DNA of 22,379 bases from an uncultured Collinsella sp. (GCA_937896835.1 CALBOJ010000117.1:1-22379), one strand, 5' to 3'. Shown: positions 6,647-14,870, counted from the stretch's first letter. Made by a program: numbers and translations. Notes: a model not told the origin generated them from the letters alone.

Positions 6647-7141
6647 GTGGCCGAGCACGAGCACGCGCACAATCACGGTGCGGACGACGATGCAAGCTGC
6701 CGCTACAGCGGCTCCAGCTCCGAGCTGGTCCGCTTTTCGGTCACCGCGCCCGACGACCTGCTGCGCCGCTTTGACGAGCAGATCGCGCGCCGCGGTGACG
6801 TGGCTAACCGATCCGAGGCCGTACGCGATCTGATTCGCGCCTCGATCGCCAAGGAGCAGATGCGCACGCCCGACGAGCAGGTCATCGGTTCGCTCACCAT
6901 GATCTATGACCACCATACCGGCGATCTGACGCGCCGTCTGGACGAGGTGCAGCACGACTACACCGACGAGATTGTCTCGACCATGCACGTGCATCTGGAC
7001 CACCACAACTGCCTGGAGATTCTGGCGCTCAAGGGTCGCGGCAAACGCGTCTATGAGCTAGCGGACCGGTTGCTGGGACTGCGCGGCGTTAAGCACGGCG
7101 AGCTCACCTGCGCCGCCACCAAGCAGAGCCTGGGGCTGTAG
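6647..7141 (+). CDS. nikR: Nickel-responsive regulator NikR
   Basis: A 164-residue ribbon-helix-helix repressor with a nickel-binding ACT-like C-terminal domain. The DNA-binding part is residues 27-67 (VRFSVTAPDDLLRRFDEQIA, then NRSEAVRDLIR). All four high-affinity nickel ligands of the E. coli protein have equivalents at the same spacing: His103, His114, His116 and Cys122 (MHVHLDHHNCLEIL). An extra His-rich N-terminal tail (EHEHAHNH) precedes the DNA-binding domain and may bind metal as well. The GTG start lies one base after the upstream stop. The position before hypF fits control of nickel uptake or hydrogenase genes; no clear GTATGA-type operator was found nearby. Confidence 0.95.
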   Translation: MAEHEHAHNHGADDDASCRYSGSSSELVRFSVTAPDDLLRRFDEQIARRGDVANRSEAVRDLIRASIAKEQMRTPDEQVIGSLTMIYDHHTGDLTRRLDEVQHDYTDEIVSTMHVHLDHHNCLEILALKGRGKRVYELADRLLGLRGVKHGELTCAATKQSLGL

Positions 7142-7160
7142 CGGGATTTCCCGCAGCGCA

Positions 7161-7240
7161 CCTGCCAAAAAGGGACAGGTTTGTTTTGGCAGGTTTAGAA
7201 GTTTTACCGACCAAAATAAACCTGTCCCTTTTTGGTCGGT
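7161..7240. repeat. Paired stem-loops with mutually complementary loops
   Basis: Stem-loop one is CCTGCCAAAA (7161-7170) with TTTTGGCAGG (7184-7193). Stem-loop two is ACCGACCAAAA (7206-7216) with TTTTGGTCGGT (7230-7240). Both stems are perfect. The 13-base loops (7171-7183 and 7217-7229) are complementary at 12 of 13 positions, so the RNA could form either two kissing hairpins or one long hairpin. It lies between the nikR stop and the hypF start and could act as an attenuator, or be a mobile extragenic repeat. Confidence 0.7.
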
Positions 7241-7259
7241 TTTGACGAGGGGAAGCCAC

Positions 7260-9713
7260 ATGCGGCATGTGCATATTCATGTGACGGGCGTTGTGCAGGG
7301 CGTTGGCATGCGGCCATTTGTGTATCGCGAGGCTATGGCGCATGGCATCTGCGGCTGGGTGCTCAACGCGGGCGATGGCGTACACATCGAGGCGCATGCT
7401 TTGAGCGAGGCGCTCGACGAATTTGTCACCGCGCTGTCGGAGCACGCGCCGGCCGCAGCCCGCGTTGAGCATGTCGCTGTTGCAGACCTGGAGCCCGACG
7501 CTTGGGATGCCGACGATGAGCAGGTCTTTCGTATTGTAGCGTCACAGGATCAGACCGTGCACACGACGCTCGTCTCCCCCGATATCGCCACCTGTGACGA
7601 CTGCCTGCGCGAACTGTTCGACCCCGCCGACCGTCGCTATCACTACCCCTTTATCAACTGCACCAACTGCGGGCCGCGCTTTACCATCATCCGGTCGCTG
7701 CCTTATGACCGAGCGGCCACGTCGATGGATTGCTTTCCTATGTGCCCCGAGTGCGCTGCAGAGTATGGCGACCCGCTTGACCGGCGCTTTCATGCGCAGC
7801 CCGATGCCTGCTTTGACTGCGGGCCACATATTACCTGGCGCGAGGCGGCGGGCGACATGGAGCTCGAGGGCTCGGGGGCGATGCCGGCCGTCGGCAGCAC
7901 GCGCGAAACCAGCGATGCCATTATTGACCGCTGTGTCGAGCTGCTGGCCAGCGGCGGTATTGTCGCCATCAAGGGGCTGGGCGGATTCCATCTGGCCTGC
8001 AACGCCGCCAATGAGCAGGCGGTGGTCGAGCTGCGCCGTCGCAAGCGCCGCAGCAACAAGCCGCTTGCCGTTATGGTGCGCAGCCTTGCCGATACTGAAC
8101 GCCTGTGCCATGTCGATGATGCCGAGCGCGACTTGCTGGCCGGCAGCATCCGCCCCATTGTGCTGCTGCGCCGCCGTGTTGTTGGCGAGGGAGATTCCCC
8201 CGACGGCCTTACACTCGCGCCATCCGTCGCGCACGATCTACCCGATCTCGGCGTCATGCTCCCCTATACACCGCTTCAGCATCTGCTGCTTGCAGCTGCC
8301 TCGTCGCATGGCATGCACGCGCTGGTCATGACCAGCGGAAACCTGAGCGAGGAACCTATCGAGACCGACGATGCCCTTGCATGGGAACATCTTGTTGCCG
8401 CCGGCATCGCCGACGCGCTACTTGGCAACGACCGTGCGATTCTCTCACGCTACGACGACTCCGTGGTACGTGTGGTCGACGGCACCGTCATGCCTGTGCG
8501 TCGCGCACGCGGATATGCGCCGCAACCGTTGTCGCTGCCGGCGCTCGACGGCACTGCACCCTGCGTGCTCGCCTGCGGGCCGCAGCAAAAAGCCACGATC
8601 GCGCTCACGCGCGAGGACGCCGACGGCCATGTGGCCTGTTTTGTGTCGCAGCATATCGGCGATGTCGAAAACGGCGCGACCTTCGATGCCTGGAGCGCCG
8701 CCCGCGCACGTCTAGAAAACCTCTTTGACCTGACGCCTGCCGCCCTGGCATGCGACATGCATCCCAACTATCTATCGAGCCAGTGGGCGCGTGAGCGGGC
8801 ACGGGAGCACAGTCTGCCGCTAATCGAAATCCAGCATCATCATGCGCACATCGCGAGCGTAATGGCAGAGGCGATTGTCGCTGGCCGGATTGCGCCTGAT
8901 GCACGCGTCCTCGGTATTGCCTTCGATGGTACGGGTGCCGGCACCGACGGCACCATATGGGGCGGTGAGTTTCTTATCGCCGGCCTTGCCGATTTTGAAC
9001 GCGCCGCGCACCTGCGCACCTGGGCGCTGCCAGGCGGAGCCACATCCGTGCGCGATGCCCGGCGCAATGCCTTTGCCCTGCTGAGCGAGCTCGGCCTGCT
9101 CGAGCATCCGGGTGCCGCGGGGCTATTGGGCACCCTCGACGAGCAAACACGCAGCGTGACAGCCACCATGATCGAGCGCGGCATCAACAGCCCGCGTACC
9201 AGCAGCATGGGTCGTCTCTTTGATGCCGCGGCAGCGATTCTGGGCATCTGCGACAAGGCAACCTACGAAGGCGAACCCGCCATAGAACTCGAAGCCGCCG
9301 CCTGGCGCGCGCTCGACGGTAAGACCGTTCGTCTCGACGGCAATCATACGGGCGTATTCACGTCTGCCGACGACTCCCCCATCTTGGACCCCCAACCGCT
9401 CATCGAAGCTCTTCTGAATGGAATCGAGGCAGGCGCGCCGGCCGACAGGCTCGCGCTCGACTTCCATATCGCCATCGTGCGCTCTTCGGCACGAATCGCA
9501 CGCGAAATCTGCGCGCGCGAAGGCCTCGATACCGTCGCGCTCTCGGGCGGTGTGTTCATGAACCGGCTTTTGCTTCAGCTCCTTACCCACGAACTCAAAG
9601 ACGCCGGTCTTGCCGTCTTGGTCCCCCACGCTGTACCCGCCAACGACGGCTGCATCGCCTACGGTCAGGCCGCCATCGCTCGCGCTCGCCTCGCGCAGAC
9701 GGCGTTGCGATAG
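7260..9713 (+). CDS. hypF: Hydrogenase maturation carbamoyltransferase HypF
   Basis: HypF converts carbamoyl phosphate to carbamoyl-adenylate and moves the carbamoyl group to the C-terminal Cys of HypE, the source of the cyanide ligands of [NiFe] hydrogenase. The 817-residue protein has every domain in order: acylphosphatase (VQGVGMRPFVYR, residues 12-23), two zinc fingers (Cys112/115/134/137 and Cys162/165/184/187, each CX2C-X18-CX2C), a YrdC-like domain (KGLGGFHLACN near 239, KRRSNKPLAVM near 262) and a Kae1-like domain (HHHAHIASVMAE, FDGTGAGTDGTIWGGEF, LSGGVFMNRL). The ATG at 7260 has GAGGGGAAG upstream. It follows the paired stem-loops after nikR and leads the hyp series. Confidence 0.98.
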   Translation: MRHVHIHVTGVVQGVGMRPFVYREAMAHGICGWVLNAGDGVHIEAHALSEALDEFVTALSEHAPAAARVEHVAVADLEPDAWDADDEQVFRIVASQDQTVHTTLVSPDIATCDDCLRELFDPADRRYHYPFINCTNCGPRFTIIRSLPYDRAATSMDCFPMCPECAAEYGDPLDRRFHAQPDACFDCGPHITWREAAGDMELEGSGAMPAVGSTRETSDAIIDRCVELLASGGIVAIKGLGGFHLACNAANEQAVVELRRRKRRSNKPLAVMVRSLADTERLCHVDDAERDLLAGSIRPIVLLRRRVVGEGDSPDGLTLAPSVAHDLPDLGVMLPYTPLQHLLLAAASSHGMHALVMTSGNLSEEPIETDDALAWEHLVAAGIADALLGNDRAILSRYDDSVVRVVDGTVMPVRRARGYAPQPLSLPALDGTAPCVLACGPQQKATIALTREDADGHVACFVSQHIGDVENGATFDAWSAARARLENLFDLTPAALACDMHPNYLSSQWARERAREHSLPLIEIQHHHAHIASVMAEAIVAGRIAPDARVLGIAFDGTGAGTDGTIWGGEFLIAGLADFERAAHLRTWALPGGATSVRDARRNAFALLSELGLLEHPGAAGLLGTLDEQTRSVTATMIERGINSPRTSSMGRLFDAAAAILGICDKATYEGEPAIELEAAAWRALDGKTVRLDGNHTGVFTSADDSPILDPQPLIEALLNGIEAGAPADRLALDFHIAIVRSSARIAREICAREGLDTVALSGGVFMNRLLLQLLTHELKDAGLAVLVPHAVPANDGCIAYGQAAIARARLAQTALR

Positions 9714-9844
9714 GCTGTTTTGCCAGCCTGCGCGCCGCCGTCTCACAGGTGTAACGCGTTTGCTCGTGACTCCCGCGAGCGCTACCATCAACTGATGGGT
9801 AATTAGGCGCCTATCCAGCGCAAAACGTATAAAAGGGGAACATT

Positions 9845-10105
9845 ATGTGCCTTGCCGTTCCCGGTAAAGTGGTCAAACGCGACGACGACCTTAAGGCGAC
9901 CGTCGACATGATGGGCATCGAGCGCCCCGTTTCGCTGCGCCTCGTGCCGACGGCACAGGTAGGCGACTATATTCTCGTGCACGCCGGCTTTGGCATTCAG
10001 ATTGTCGACGAGCAGGAAGCCCAAGAGACACTCGAGCTCGTCAATACCATGACCGAGCTGGCCAAAGAGGACCAACTCGCCACCAACCCAGCCGAGGCAT
10101 ACTAG
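9845..10105 (+). CDS. hypC: Hydrogenase maturation chaperone HypC
   Basis: HypC carries the Fe(CN)2CO unit with HypD and hands it to the hydrogenase large subunit. The 86-residue product begins MCLAVPGKVV, with the essential Cys2 and the family N-terminus, followed by the GDYILVHAGFGIQIVDEQEA signature. The start has AAGGGGAA upstream. A 131-base gap separates it from hypF; a possible weak promoter (TTGCTC, 17 bases, TACCAT at about 9761-9789) lies within it. Its TAG shares one base with the GTG start of hypD, indicating translational coupling. Confidence 0.97.
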   Translation: MCLAVPGKVVKRDDDLKATVDMMGIERPVSLRLVPTAQVGDYILVHAGFGIQIVDEQEAQETLELVNTMTELAKEDQLATNPAEAY

Positions 10106-11217
10106 TGGCGGCGGCGCAGCCGGTTCGCTCCGGTATCGACTTTTCGGCATTTCGCGACCCCAAGCTGGCCCGCGAGCTCATCGATCGTATTCATGAGCTT
10201 GTCGGCAACCGCAGCATCAACCTTATGGAAGTCTGCGGTACGCATACCGTGAGCATTGGCCGCTATGGCTTTCGCTCCATTATGCCGACGGGGCTCAAAC
10301 TGCTAAGCGGCCCGGGGTGCCCCGTTTGCGTCACCGCCAACCGCGACATCGATCACGCAATCGCGCTTTCCAACATGGACGGCGCCATCATCACCACCTT
10401 TGGCGACATGATGCGCGTGCCCGGATCGTCCACCTCGCTTGCCGCGCAAAAGGCGGCGGGGCGCGACATCCGCATCGTCTACTCTCCGCTCGACGCACTC
10501 GACATTGCCGAGCAAAATCCCGAACGCCCGGTCATCTTTATGGGCGTCGGCTTTGAGACCACAACGCCCACCATTGCCGCCGCTATCCTGGAGGCCGACG
10601 CGCGCGGGCTCCAGAACTTCTCGGTCTACTGTGCTCACAAGACCACGCCGCCGGCTCTGCGTGCGATCTCCAACGACCCCGAGACCGCCATCGACGGCTT
10701 TATCCTGCCTGGTCACGTCGCTACCATCACAGGCCTGGCACCCTTTGGGTTTTTGGTCGATGAGTTCGAGACCCCCGGCGTAGTCACCGGGTTTGAGCCG
10801 GTCGATATCTTGCAGGGCATCTGCATGCTGGTCCAGATGATTGTCGAGCACAGGCCCGCAATCGACAACGCCTACCGCCGTGGCGTCAATGCAGACGGCA
10901 ATCCCGTAGCGCGCCAGCTGGTCGAGCAGGTGTTTGAGCCATGCGACACCACGTGGCGCGGGCTGGGGCCGATTGCGGCTTCGGGTCTTTCCATCCGACC
11001 CGAATTCGCGCGCTTTGATGCCGGCGCCCGCTTTGACGTGCCCGTTGAGGCGACGGTCGAGCCGCGTGGGTGCCGCTGCGGCGACGTGCTGCGCGGGGCC
11101 ATTACGCCGAGCGACTGCCCTCTGTTCGGCCGCGCTTGTACACCCGAGCATCCCATCGGCCCCTGCATGGTGAGTTCCGAGGGCAGCTGTGCAGCATATT
11201 TCCGCTACCGAGGCTAA
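10105..11217 (+). CDS. hypD: Hydrogenase maturation protein HypD
   Basis: HypD is the [4Fe-4S] scaffold on which, with HypC, the Fe(CN)2CO centre is built. The 370-residue length is standard. Conserved blocks are present: MEVCGTHT with Cys44, GPGCPVCVT with Cys72 and Cys75, MGVGFETTTPT, and LPGHVATITG. The C-terminal cysteine set that binds the iron-sulfur cluster is also there (RGCRCGDVL, SDCPLFGRAC, GPCMVSSEGSCAAYF). The GTG start overlaps the hypC stop by one base, so no independent ribosome-binding site is needed. Confidence 0.98.
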   Translation: MAAAQPVRSGIDFSAFRDPKLARELIDRIHELVGNRSINLMEVCGTHTVSIGRYGFRSIMPTGLKLLSGPGCPVCVTANRDIDHAIALSNMDGAIITTFGDMMRVPGSSTSLAAQKAAGRDIRIVYSPLDALDIAEQNPERPVIFMGVGFETTTPTIAAAILEADARGLQNFSVYCAHKTTPPALRAISNDPETAIDGFILPGHVATITGLAPFGFLVDEFETPGVVTGFEPVDILQGICMLVQMIVEHRPAIDNAYRRGVNADGNPVARQLVEQVFEPCDTTWRGLGPIAASGLSIRPEFARFDAGARFDVPVEATVEPRGCRCGDVLRGAITPSDCPLFGRACTPEHPIGPCMVSSEGSCAAYFRYRG

Positions 11218-11301
11218 TGGGTTCCGCCGCTCTAACGAACGGCGAGCCGGTCGACGCTGCACCTCACCCATATAATTCCGTCCTCGATTGGAGTTTTCGA
11301 T

Positions 11302-12336
11302 ATGTCCCGTACTGCCACCGATAGCACTGTCCTGTTGGGCCACGGCTCTGGCGGTCAGATGATGAAACGCATCATCGATGAGGTCTTTTTGGATGCCTTT
11401 GGGTCGCCCGAGCTGCTCGAGGGCAACGATGCCGGCGTCGCCGCGCTGCCCACGAGCGGGCGCATCGCCATGTCGACCGACAGCTTTGTAGTCTCGCCGC
11501 AGTTCTTCCCCGGGGGCAACATCGGCCGCCTCGCTGTATGCGGAACCGTCAACGACGTCGCGACCTCGGGCGCCAACGTACGCTACCTATCGTGCGGCTT
11601 TATCCTCGAAGAGGGCTATCCCATGGATAAGCTCCGCCAGATTGTGCAAACGATGGCCGAGACGGCGCACGAGGCGGGCGTGGCGATCATCACCGGCGAC
11701 ACCAAAGTGGTCGAGCGCGGCGGGGCCGACGGCGTCTACATCAATACCGCCGGCGTGGGCGAAGTGCCCGTGGGCGTAGCGCTCAGCGGCGCCAACTGCC
11801 AGCCCGGCGATGTCATTCTGGTATCGGGTACGCTGGGCGACCACGGTATCGCCATCATGAGCCAACGCGAGGGCTTGGCGTTTTCGAGCACCATCGAAAG
11901 CGATGCCGCGCCGCTCAACCACCTGATTGCCGATGTGCTTGCCGCAGCACCCGAAACACGCTGCTTCCGCGACCCCACGCGCGGCGGCCTGGCGTCCACG
12001 CTCAATGAGTTTGCCCAGGCCAGCGGCGTTGCCATGGAGGTCGACGAGGATGCCGTGCCTGTGCGCCCCGACGTGCAGGCAGCCTGCGAGATGCTCGGCT
12101 ATGACGTGCTGCAGGTAGCAAACGAGGGCAAGATGGTTGCCGTGGTGCCGGCCGAGCAGGCCGATGCCGCGCTGGCAGCCATGCGCGCCGCGCGCTACGG
12201 CGAGAATGCCGCTATTATCGGTCGCGTGCTGCCGCTTGCCGAGGACGCCCGCCCCGCCGTGCGCGTGCGCACCGGCTGGGGCTCGACCCGCATCCTCGAC
12301 ATGCTCGTAGGAGAGCAGCTGCCGAGGATTTGCTAA
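11302..12336 (+). CDS. hypE: Hydrogenase maturation protein HypE
   Basis: HypE is a PurM/ThiL-like ATPase that dehydrates the carbamoyl group on its last residue to a thiocyanate, the cyanide donor. The 344-residue protein ends in PRIC, with the required C-terminal Cys344. Other family blocks are LGHGSGGQMM near the N-terminus, NDAGV, DSFVVSP, GDTKVVERG and FRDPTRGGLASTLNE. The ATG at 11302 has GGAG eight bases upstream. It lies 84 bases after hypD and is followed by a HAD phosphatase gene. HypA and HypB, needed for nickel insertion, are not in this cluster. Confidence 0.98.
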   Translation: MSRTATDSTVLLGHGSGGQMMKRIIDEVFLDAFGSPELLEGNDAGVAALPTSGRIAMSTDSFVVSPQFFPGGNIGRLAVCGTVNDVATSGANVRYLSCGFILEEGYPMDKLRQIVQTMAETAHEAGVAIITGDTKVVERGGADGVYINTAGVGEVPVGVALSGANCQPGDVILVSGTLGDHGIAIMSQREGLAFSSTIESDAAPLNHLIADVLAAAPETRCFRDPTRGGLASTLNEFAQASGVAMEVDEDAVPVRPDVQAACEMLGYDVLQVANEGKMVAVVPAEQADAALAAMRAARYGENAAIIGRVLPLAEDARPAVRVRTGWGSTRILDMLVGEQLPRIC

Positions 12337-12441
12337 CGACAAAGGCTCAGGGCTATTAAAGATATTCAGATTCCAAACATGCCCGGCACGCATGCCAAGT
12401 ATCATGGGGTGCGTTTTACAACTCAAGCGGCAGGAGCACCC

Positions 12442-13110
12442 ATGGCAGCAGCTTTTTCCCATGTGATCTTTGATCTGGATGGCACCATCCTCAACACGCT
12501 CGAGGACCTGGCGGCCGCCGGCAACCATACCTGCGAGACGCACGGCTGGCCCACGTTTGCCGTAGACGAGTACCGCTACAAGGTGGGAAACGGCATGCTC
12601 AAGCTGGTCGAGCGCTTTATGCCTGCCGAGTATGCGGGCGACGGCCGTATGTTTGAGCAGACGCTTGCCGAGTTTAGGGCTTACTACGGCGAGCACAAGG
12701 AGGACCACACCGCACCGTACGCCGGCACGATCGAGATGCTCGACCGCCTGCGCACCGCGGGCGTGCAGCTTGCCGTGCTCACCAACAAGGACCATGTTTC
12801 GGCCGCTCCGCTTATCGAAAAATACTTTGGTTCCGAGCGCTTTGCGCTGGTGCAGGGCCGCGTCGATGCGTTTCCTCCCAAGCCCGAGGCGCCTGTTACG
12901 CTGCATGTGATGGAAGAGCTAGGCGCCGACCCGGCAACCACGCTCTATGTGGGCGATTCCAATGTCGATGTTCTGACCGGTCACAACGCCGGCCTCAAGA
13001 GCGCCGGTGTCACCTGGGGCTTCCGTGGCCGCGCAGAGTTGGAAGCCACCGGCGCCGACTACGTGGTGGACACACAGGAAGAGCTCGTGGCGCTGGTGCT
13101 TGGCGAGTAG
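12442..13110 (+). CDS. HAD-family hydrolase, phosphoglycolate phosphatase-like
   Basis: A 222-residue cytoplasmic phosphatase of the Gph/PGP subgroup. The four HAD motifs are visible: FDLDGT (nucleophile Asp11, Asp13), the Thr of AVLTNKDH, Lys in FPPKPEAP, and YVGDSNVDVLTG with the acidic pair. A helical cap lies at about residues 17-85. Substrate cannot be assigned from sequence; 2-phosphoglycolate or another small phosphomonoester is likely. The ATG at 12442 has GGAG five bases upstream; an upstream in-frame ATG at 12379 has no such motif. It is 105 bases after hypE with no terminator between, so it may ride on the hyp transcript. Confidence 0.88.
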   Translation: MAAAFSHVIFDLDGTILNTLEDLAAAGNHTCETHGWPTFAVDEYRYKVGNGMLKLVERFMPAEYAGDGRMFEQTLAEFRAYYGEHKEDHTAPYAGTIEMLDRLRTAGVQLAVLTNKDHVSAAPLIEKYFGSERFALVQGRVDAFPPKPEAPVTLHVMEELGADPATTLYVGDSNVDVLTGHNAGLKSAGVTWGFRGRAELEATGADYVVDTQEELVALVLGE

Positions 13111-13178
13111 CAGGGCTGTTGCTCAACGCGGCTGTAGCGATTCTGCCGCGCGGAAAGTGCATCCCGTTTCAGAGCAAT

Positions 13179-13232
13179 ATTCCGGGTCGCGGTTTCCGCA
13201 ACCCGCCCCATCCGGAAACCGCGACCCGGAAT
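13179..13232. repeat. Perfect 20-bp inverted repeat, 14-base loop
   Basis: Arms 13179-13198 and 13213-13232 are perfect reverse complements, starting ATTCCGGGTCGCGGTTTCCG. Just after, 13244-13260 repeats part of the motif (AACCGGGTCGCATTTTC). There is no T-run, so it is more likely an extragenic palindrome than a terminator for the HAD gene ending at 13110. The bases from 13261 to 13336 hold two TCCCCAA-containing short repeats and no gene. Confidence 0.6.
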
Positions 13233-13336
13233 TCGGCCAAAAAACCGGGTCGCATTTTCCCGAGCATTTGATACGGCGTTGATACAAGGAGTGTCCCCAA
13301 CTGCCGGCAGAAAAGGAACGTCCCCAAGTGCCGCCT

Positions 13337-13359
13337 CAATGACTACCATGGCAACGCCG
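13337..13359. repeat. Dispersed 23-base repeat, copy 1
   Basis: CAATGACTACCATGGCAACG and the next three bases recur at 22290-22312 with one mismatch. Both copies are intergenic and in the same orientation, and both have TCCCCAA motifs nearby. It is a dispersed extragenic repeat of this genome. Confidence 0.55.
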
Positions 13360-13370
13360 CAGGTAGAGGA

Positions 13371-13490
13371 CGGGCAGCGAGCGGGCACCAGTGCGAACAA
13401 ATTGGCATGAAAAGAGGACGGTATAGACCTTCTGGTCATGCCGTCCTCTTTGAATGACAAGTTGTCGCTCTGGTGCCCGCGCAGCGTCGG
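13371..13490. repeat. Long imperfect palindrome with terminator-like core
   Basis: Two arms of about 55 bases flank the TTCT centre near 13432. They match in blocks: GCGGGCACCAG (13381-13391) with 13470-13480, and AAAGAGGACGG (13411-13421) with 13441-13451. The inner part with flanking A and T runs could stop transcription in both directions, between the HAD gene and the convergent lipoprotein gene. Block conservation with gaps suggests an ageing mobile repeat. Confidence 0.6.
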
Positions 13491-13493
13491 GCA

Positions 13494-13521
13494 GTTACGG
13501 CGTTTGGTAAAACGCCGTAAC
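13494..13521. repeat. 12-bp hairpin downstream of lipoprotein gene
   Basis: GTTACGGCGTTT and AAACGCCGTAAC are perfect complements around a four-base loop. It lies 20 bases beyond the stop of the minus-strand lipoprotein gene. There is no clear T-run, so termination is possible but weakly supported. Confidence 0.45.
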
Positions 13522-13540
13522 GAACTACCGCGTAACTCCC

Positions 13541-14098
13541 CTAGCTCATCATCGCATTCATCATCTCGGTGGTTGCGGAATCGTCAGCAGACCACTCGCC
13601 ATCGTCATTGGCGGTGTACTTGAAGGTAACCTTGGTGTCCTTGGTCTTAGCGGCCTTGGTCACGTCGACCATGACCTGGCCGGCCATCTTGTACAGGTCG
13701 TCCTCGGAAGGCATCGTATCGAGCGCCGCGATCTTCTCCTGATACTGGGTGGCGAAATCTTCAACGATCTTGTTCATGGACTTGCAGGTAATGGTGACAT
13801 CGGCAGTCGCGGTGCCCTTGTCCTCGTCGACCGTCACATCGCCGATCTTGTAGTCAAAACCCTCGAGATAGCTCTTGGCGTACTCCTTGGGATCGATGCC
13901 CAGCTGCTCGAACTCGTCGCCCGAGGCCTCTTCCAGGCCGGCGAGGAAGTCGTCGCCGCCGTTCTTGACCTCGTCAAACTGCGTCGTAAGATCCTCGGTG
14001 ATGAGCTCCTCAACCGAAGGACCTCCGCAGCCGGAAAGCACAACCACGCACGCGACCAGAACAGCCATCAGGGGCGCAAGCAGCAGCTTCTTCTTCAT
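13541..14098 (-). CDS. Secreted lipoprotein of unknown function
   Basis: The family is not recognised. The 185-residue precursor has a lysine start (MKKK), a hydrophobic stretch and the lipobox LSGC at residues 21-24, so Cys24 is expected to be lipidated and the protein anchored outside the membrane. The mature part is acidic and looks like a helix-rich region (about 28-85) followed by alternating strands (YKIGDVTVDEDKGTATADVT; DTKVTFKYTANDDGEWS), a pattern seen in small NTF2-like or DUF-type lipoproteins; this is inference. The ATG at 14098 has GGGAGGAA six bases upstream. It is monocistronic, with its own predicted promoter at 14162-14191 and hairpins downstream. Confidence 0.85.
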   Translation of the reverse strand: MKKKLLLAPLMAVLVACVVVLSGCGGPSVEELITEDLTTQFDEVKNGGDDFLAGLEEASGDEFEQLGIDPKEYAKSYLEGFDYKIGDVTVDEDKGTATADVTITCKSMNKIVEDFATQYQEKIAALDTMPSEDDLYKMAGQVMVDVTKAAKTKDTKVTFKYTANDDGEWSADDSATTEMMNAMMS

Positions 14099-14161
14099 GA
14101 CATTCCTCCCAACAAGCGGCACCGCGCTTCCCGACGCGGTGCGCGTCGTAACAATAAGGCC

Positions 14162-14191
14162 ATACTAGCCGATAACGAACACCCCCGGCAA
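14162..14191 (-). promoter_or_regulatory. Promoter of the lipoprotein gene
   Basis: On the minus strand TTGCCG (14186-14191) and TAGTAT (14162-14167) are 18 bases apart, 64 bases upstream of the ATG at 14098. The 5' leader contains a small hairpin (GCACCGC...GCGGTGC). Prediction from motif spacing only. Confidence 0.45.
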
Positions 14192-14277
14192 AGCAAAGGC
14201 GCAGTCGGCTCGATTTAACGTCCGAACGGTTTACCGGTCCGCCCAACGCGCAATAAAACGTTCCGCCGCATTGCAAT

Positions 14278-14308
14278 AAAAAAGGGCGGCCGGATAACCC
14301 GACCACCC
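14278..14308 (-). terminator. Rho-independent terminator after crr
   Basis: Read on the minus strand, GGGTGGTCGG pairs fully with CCGGCCGCCC (two G-U pairs) around a five-base loop and is followed by six T. It begins 26 bases after the crr stop codon. Confidence 0.85.
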
Positions 14309-14333
14309 CAAAACACCCTTATGTTGCCGCAGA

Positions 14334-14870
14334 CTACTTGCGGACGACCTTGACGATGGCATCGCCAGCGGAGACAGCGGAGTCAGCCTCGACGGCGAGC
14401 TCGACGTCGGCGAACTCGGCGGTGTTGGACACAGCCACGACGACGCAGTCCTTGTAACCGGCGGCAGCGATCTTGGCGCGGTCAATCTTGAGCATGGGCT
14501 GGCCAGCCTTCACGACGTCGTCGGCCTTGACGAAGCCCTCGAAGCCATCGCCGTTCATGTTGACGGTATCGACGCCAACGTGCACCAGAACCTCGATGCC
14601 GCTATCGGACTGCAGGCCCACGGCGTGACCCATGGTGACGGTCACCTTGCCGTCGCAGGGAGCGTAGACCAGATCGTCCTCGGGCCACACGGCGCAGCCC
14701 TTGCCCAGAACCTCGCCGCCAAAGACGGGATCGGGCACGTCGGCCATCTTGATGACCTTGCCCTTGACGGGCGAGCACAGCACGTCGGCGCCGGCAGAAG
14801 CAGAGATGGAGGACGGAGCAGCGGCAGCCGCGGGCTCAGCCTTCTTCTTGAACATGTCAAACAGACCCAT
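14334..14870 (-). CDS. crr: PTS glucose-type EIIA component
   Basis: This cytoplasmic carrier accepts phosphate from HPr and passes it to a sugar-specific EIIB. The 178-residue product has an Ala-rich leader (residues 11-28) and then the EIIA-Glc barrel: PVKGKVIKMADVPDPVFGGE, His82 (TMGHAVGL) and the phosphorylated His97 (VLVHVGVDTV), at the same 15-residue spacing as His75 and His90 of E. coli. The ATG at 14870 has GGAG eight bases upstream; a longer frame to 15002 contains the promoter and is not used. No EIIBC gene is adjacent, so it probably serves EIIBC proteins encoded elsewhere. A terminator follows directly. Confidence 0.93.
   Translation of the reverse strand: MGLFDMFKKKAEPAAAAAPSSISASAGADVLCSPVKGKVIKMADVPDPVFGGEVLGKGCAVWPEDDLVYAPCDGKVTVTMGHAVGLQSDSGIEVLVHVGVDTVNMNGDGFEGFVKADDVVKAGQPMLKIDRAKIAAAGYKDCVVVAVSNTAEFADVELAVEADSAVSAGDAIVKVVRK

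Noticed and set aside
11587..12906. 439-codon minus-strand frame over hypE and the HAD gene
   Set aside because: It spans two well-supported plus-strand genes and the gap between them; no domain is recognisable.
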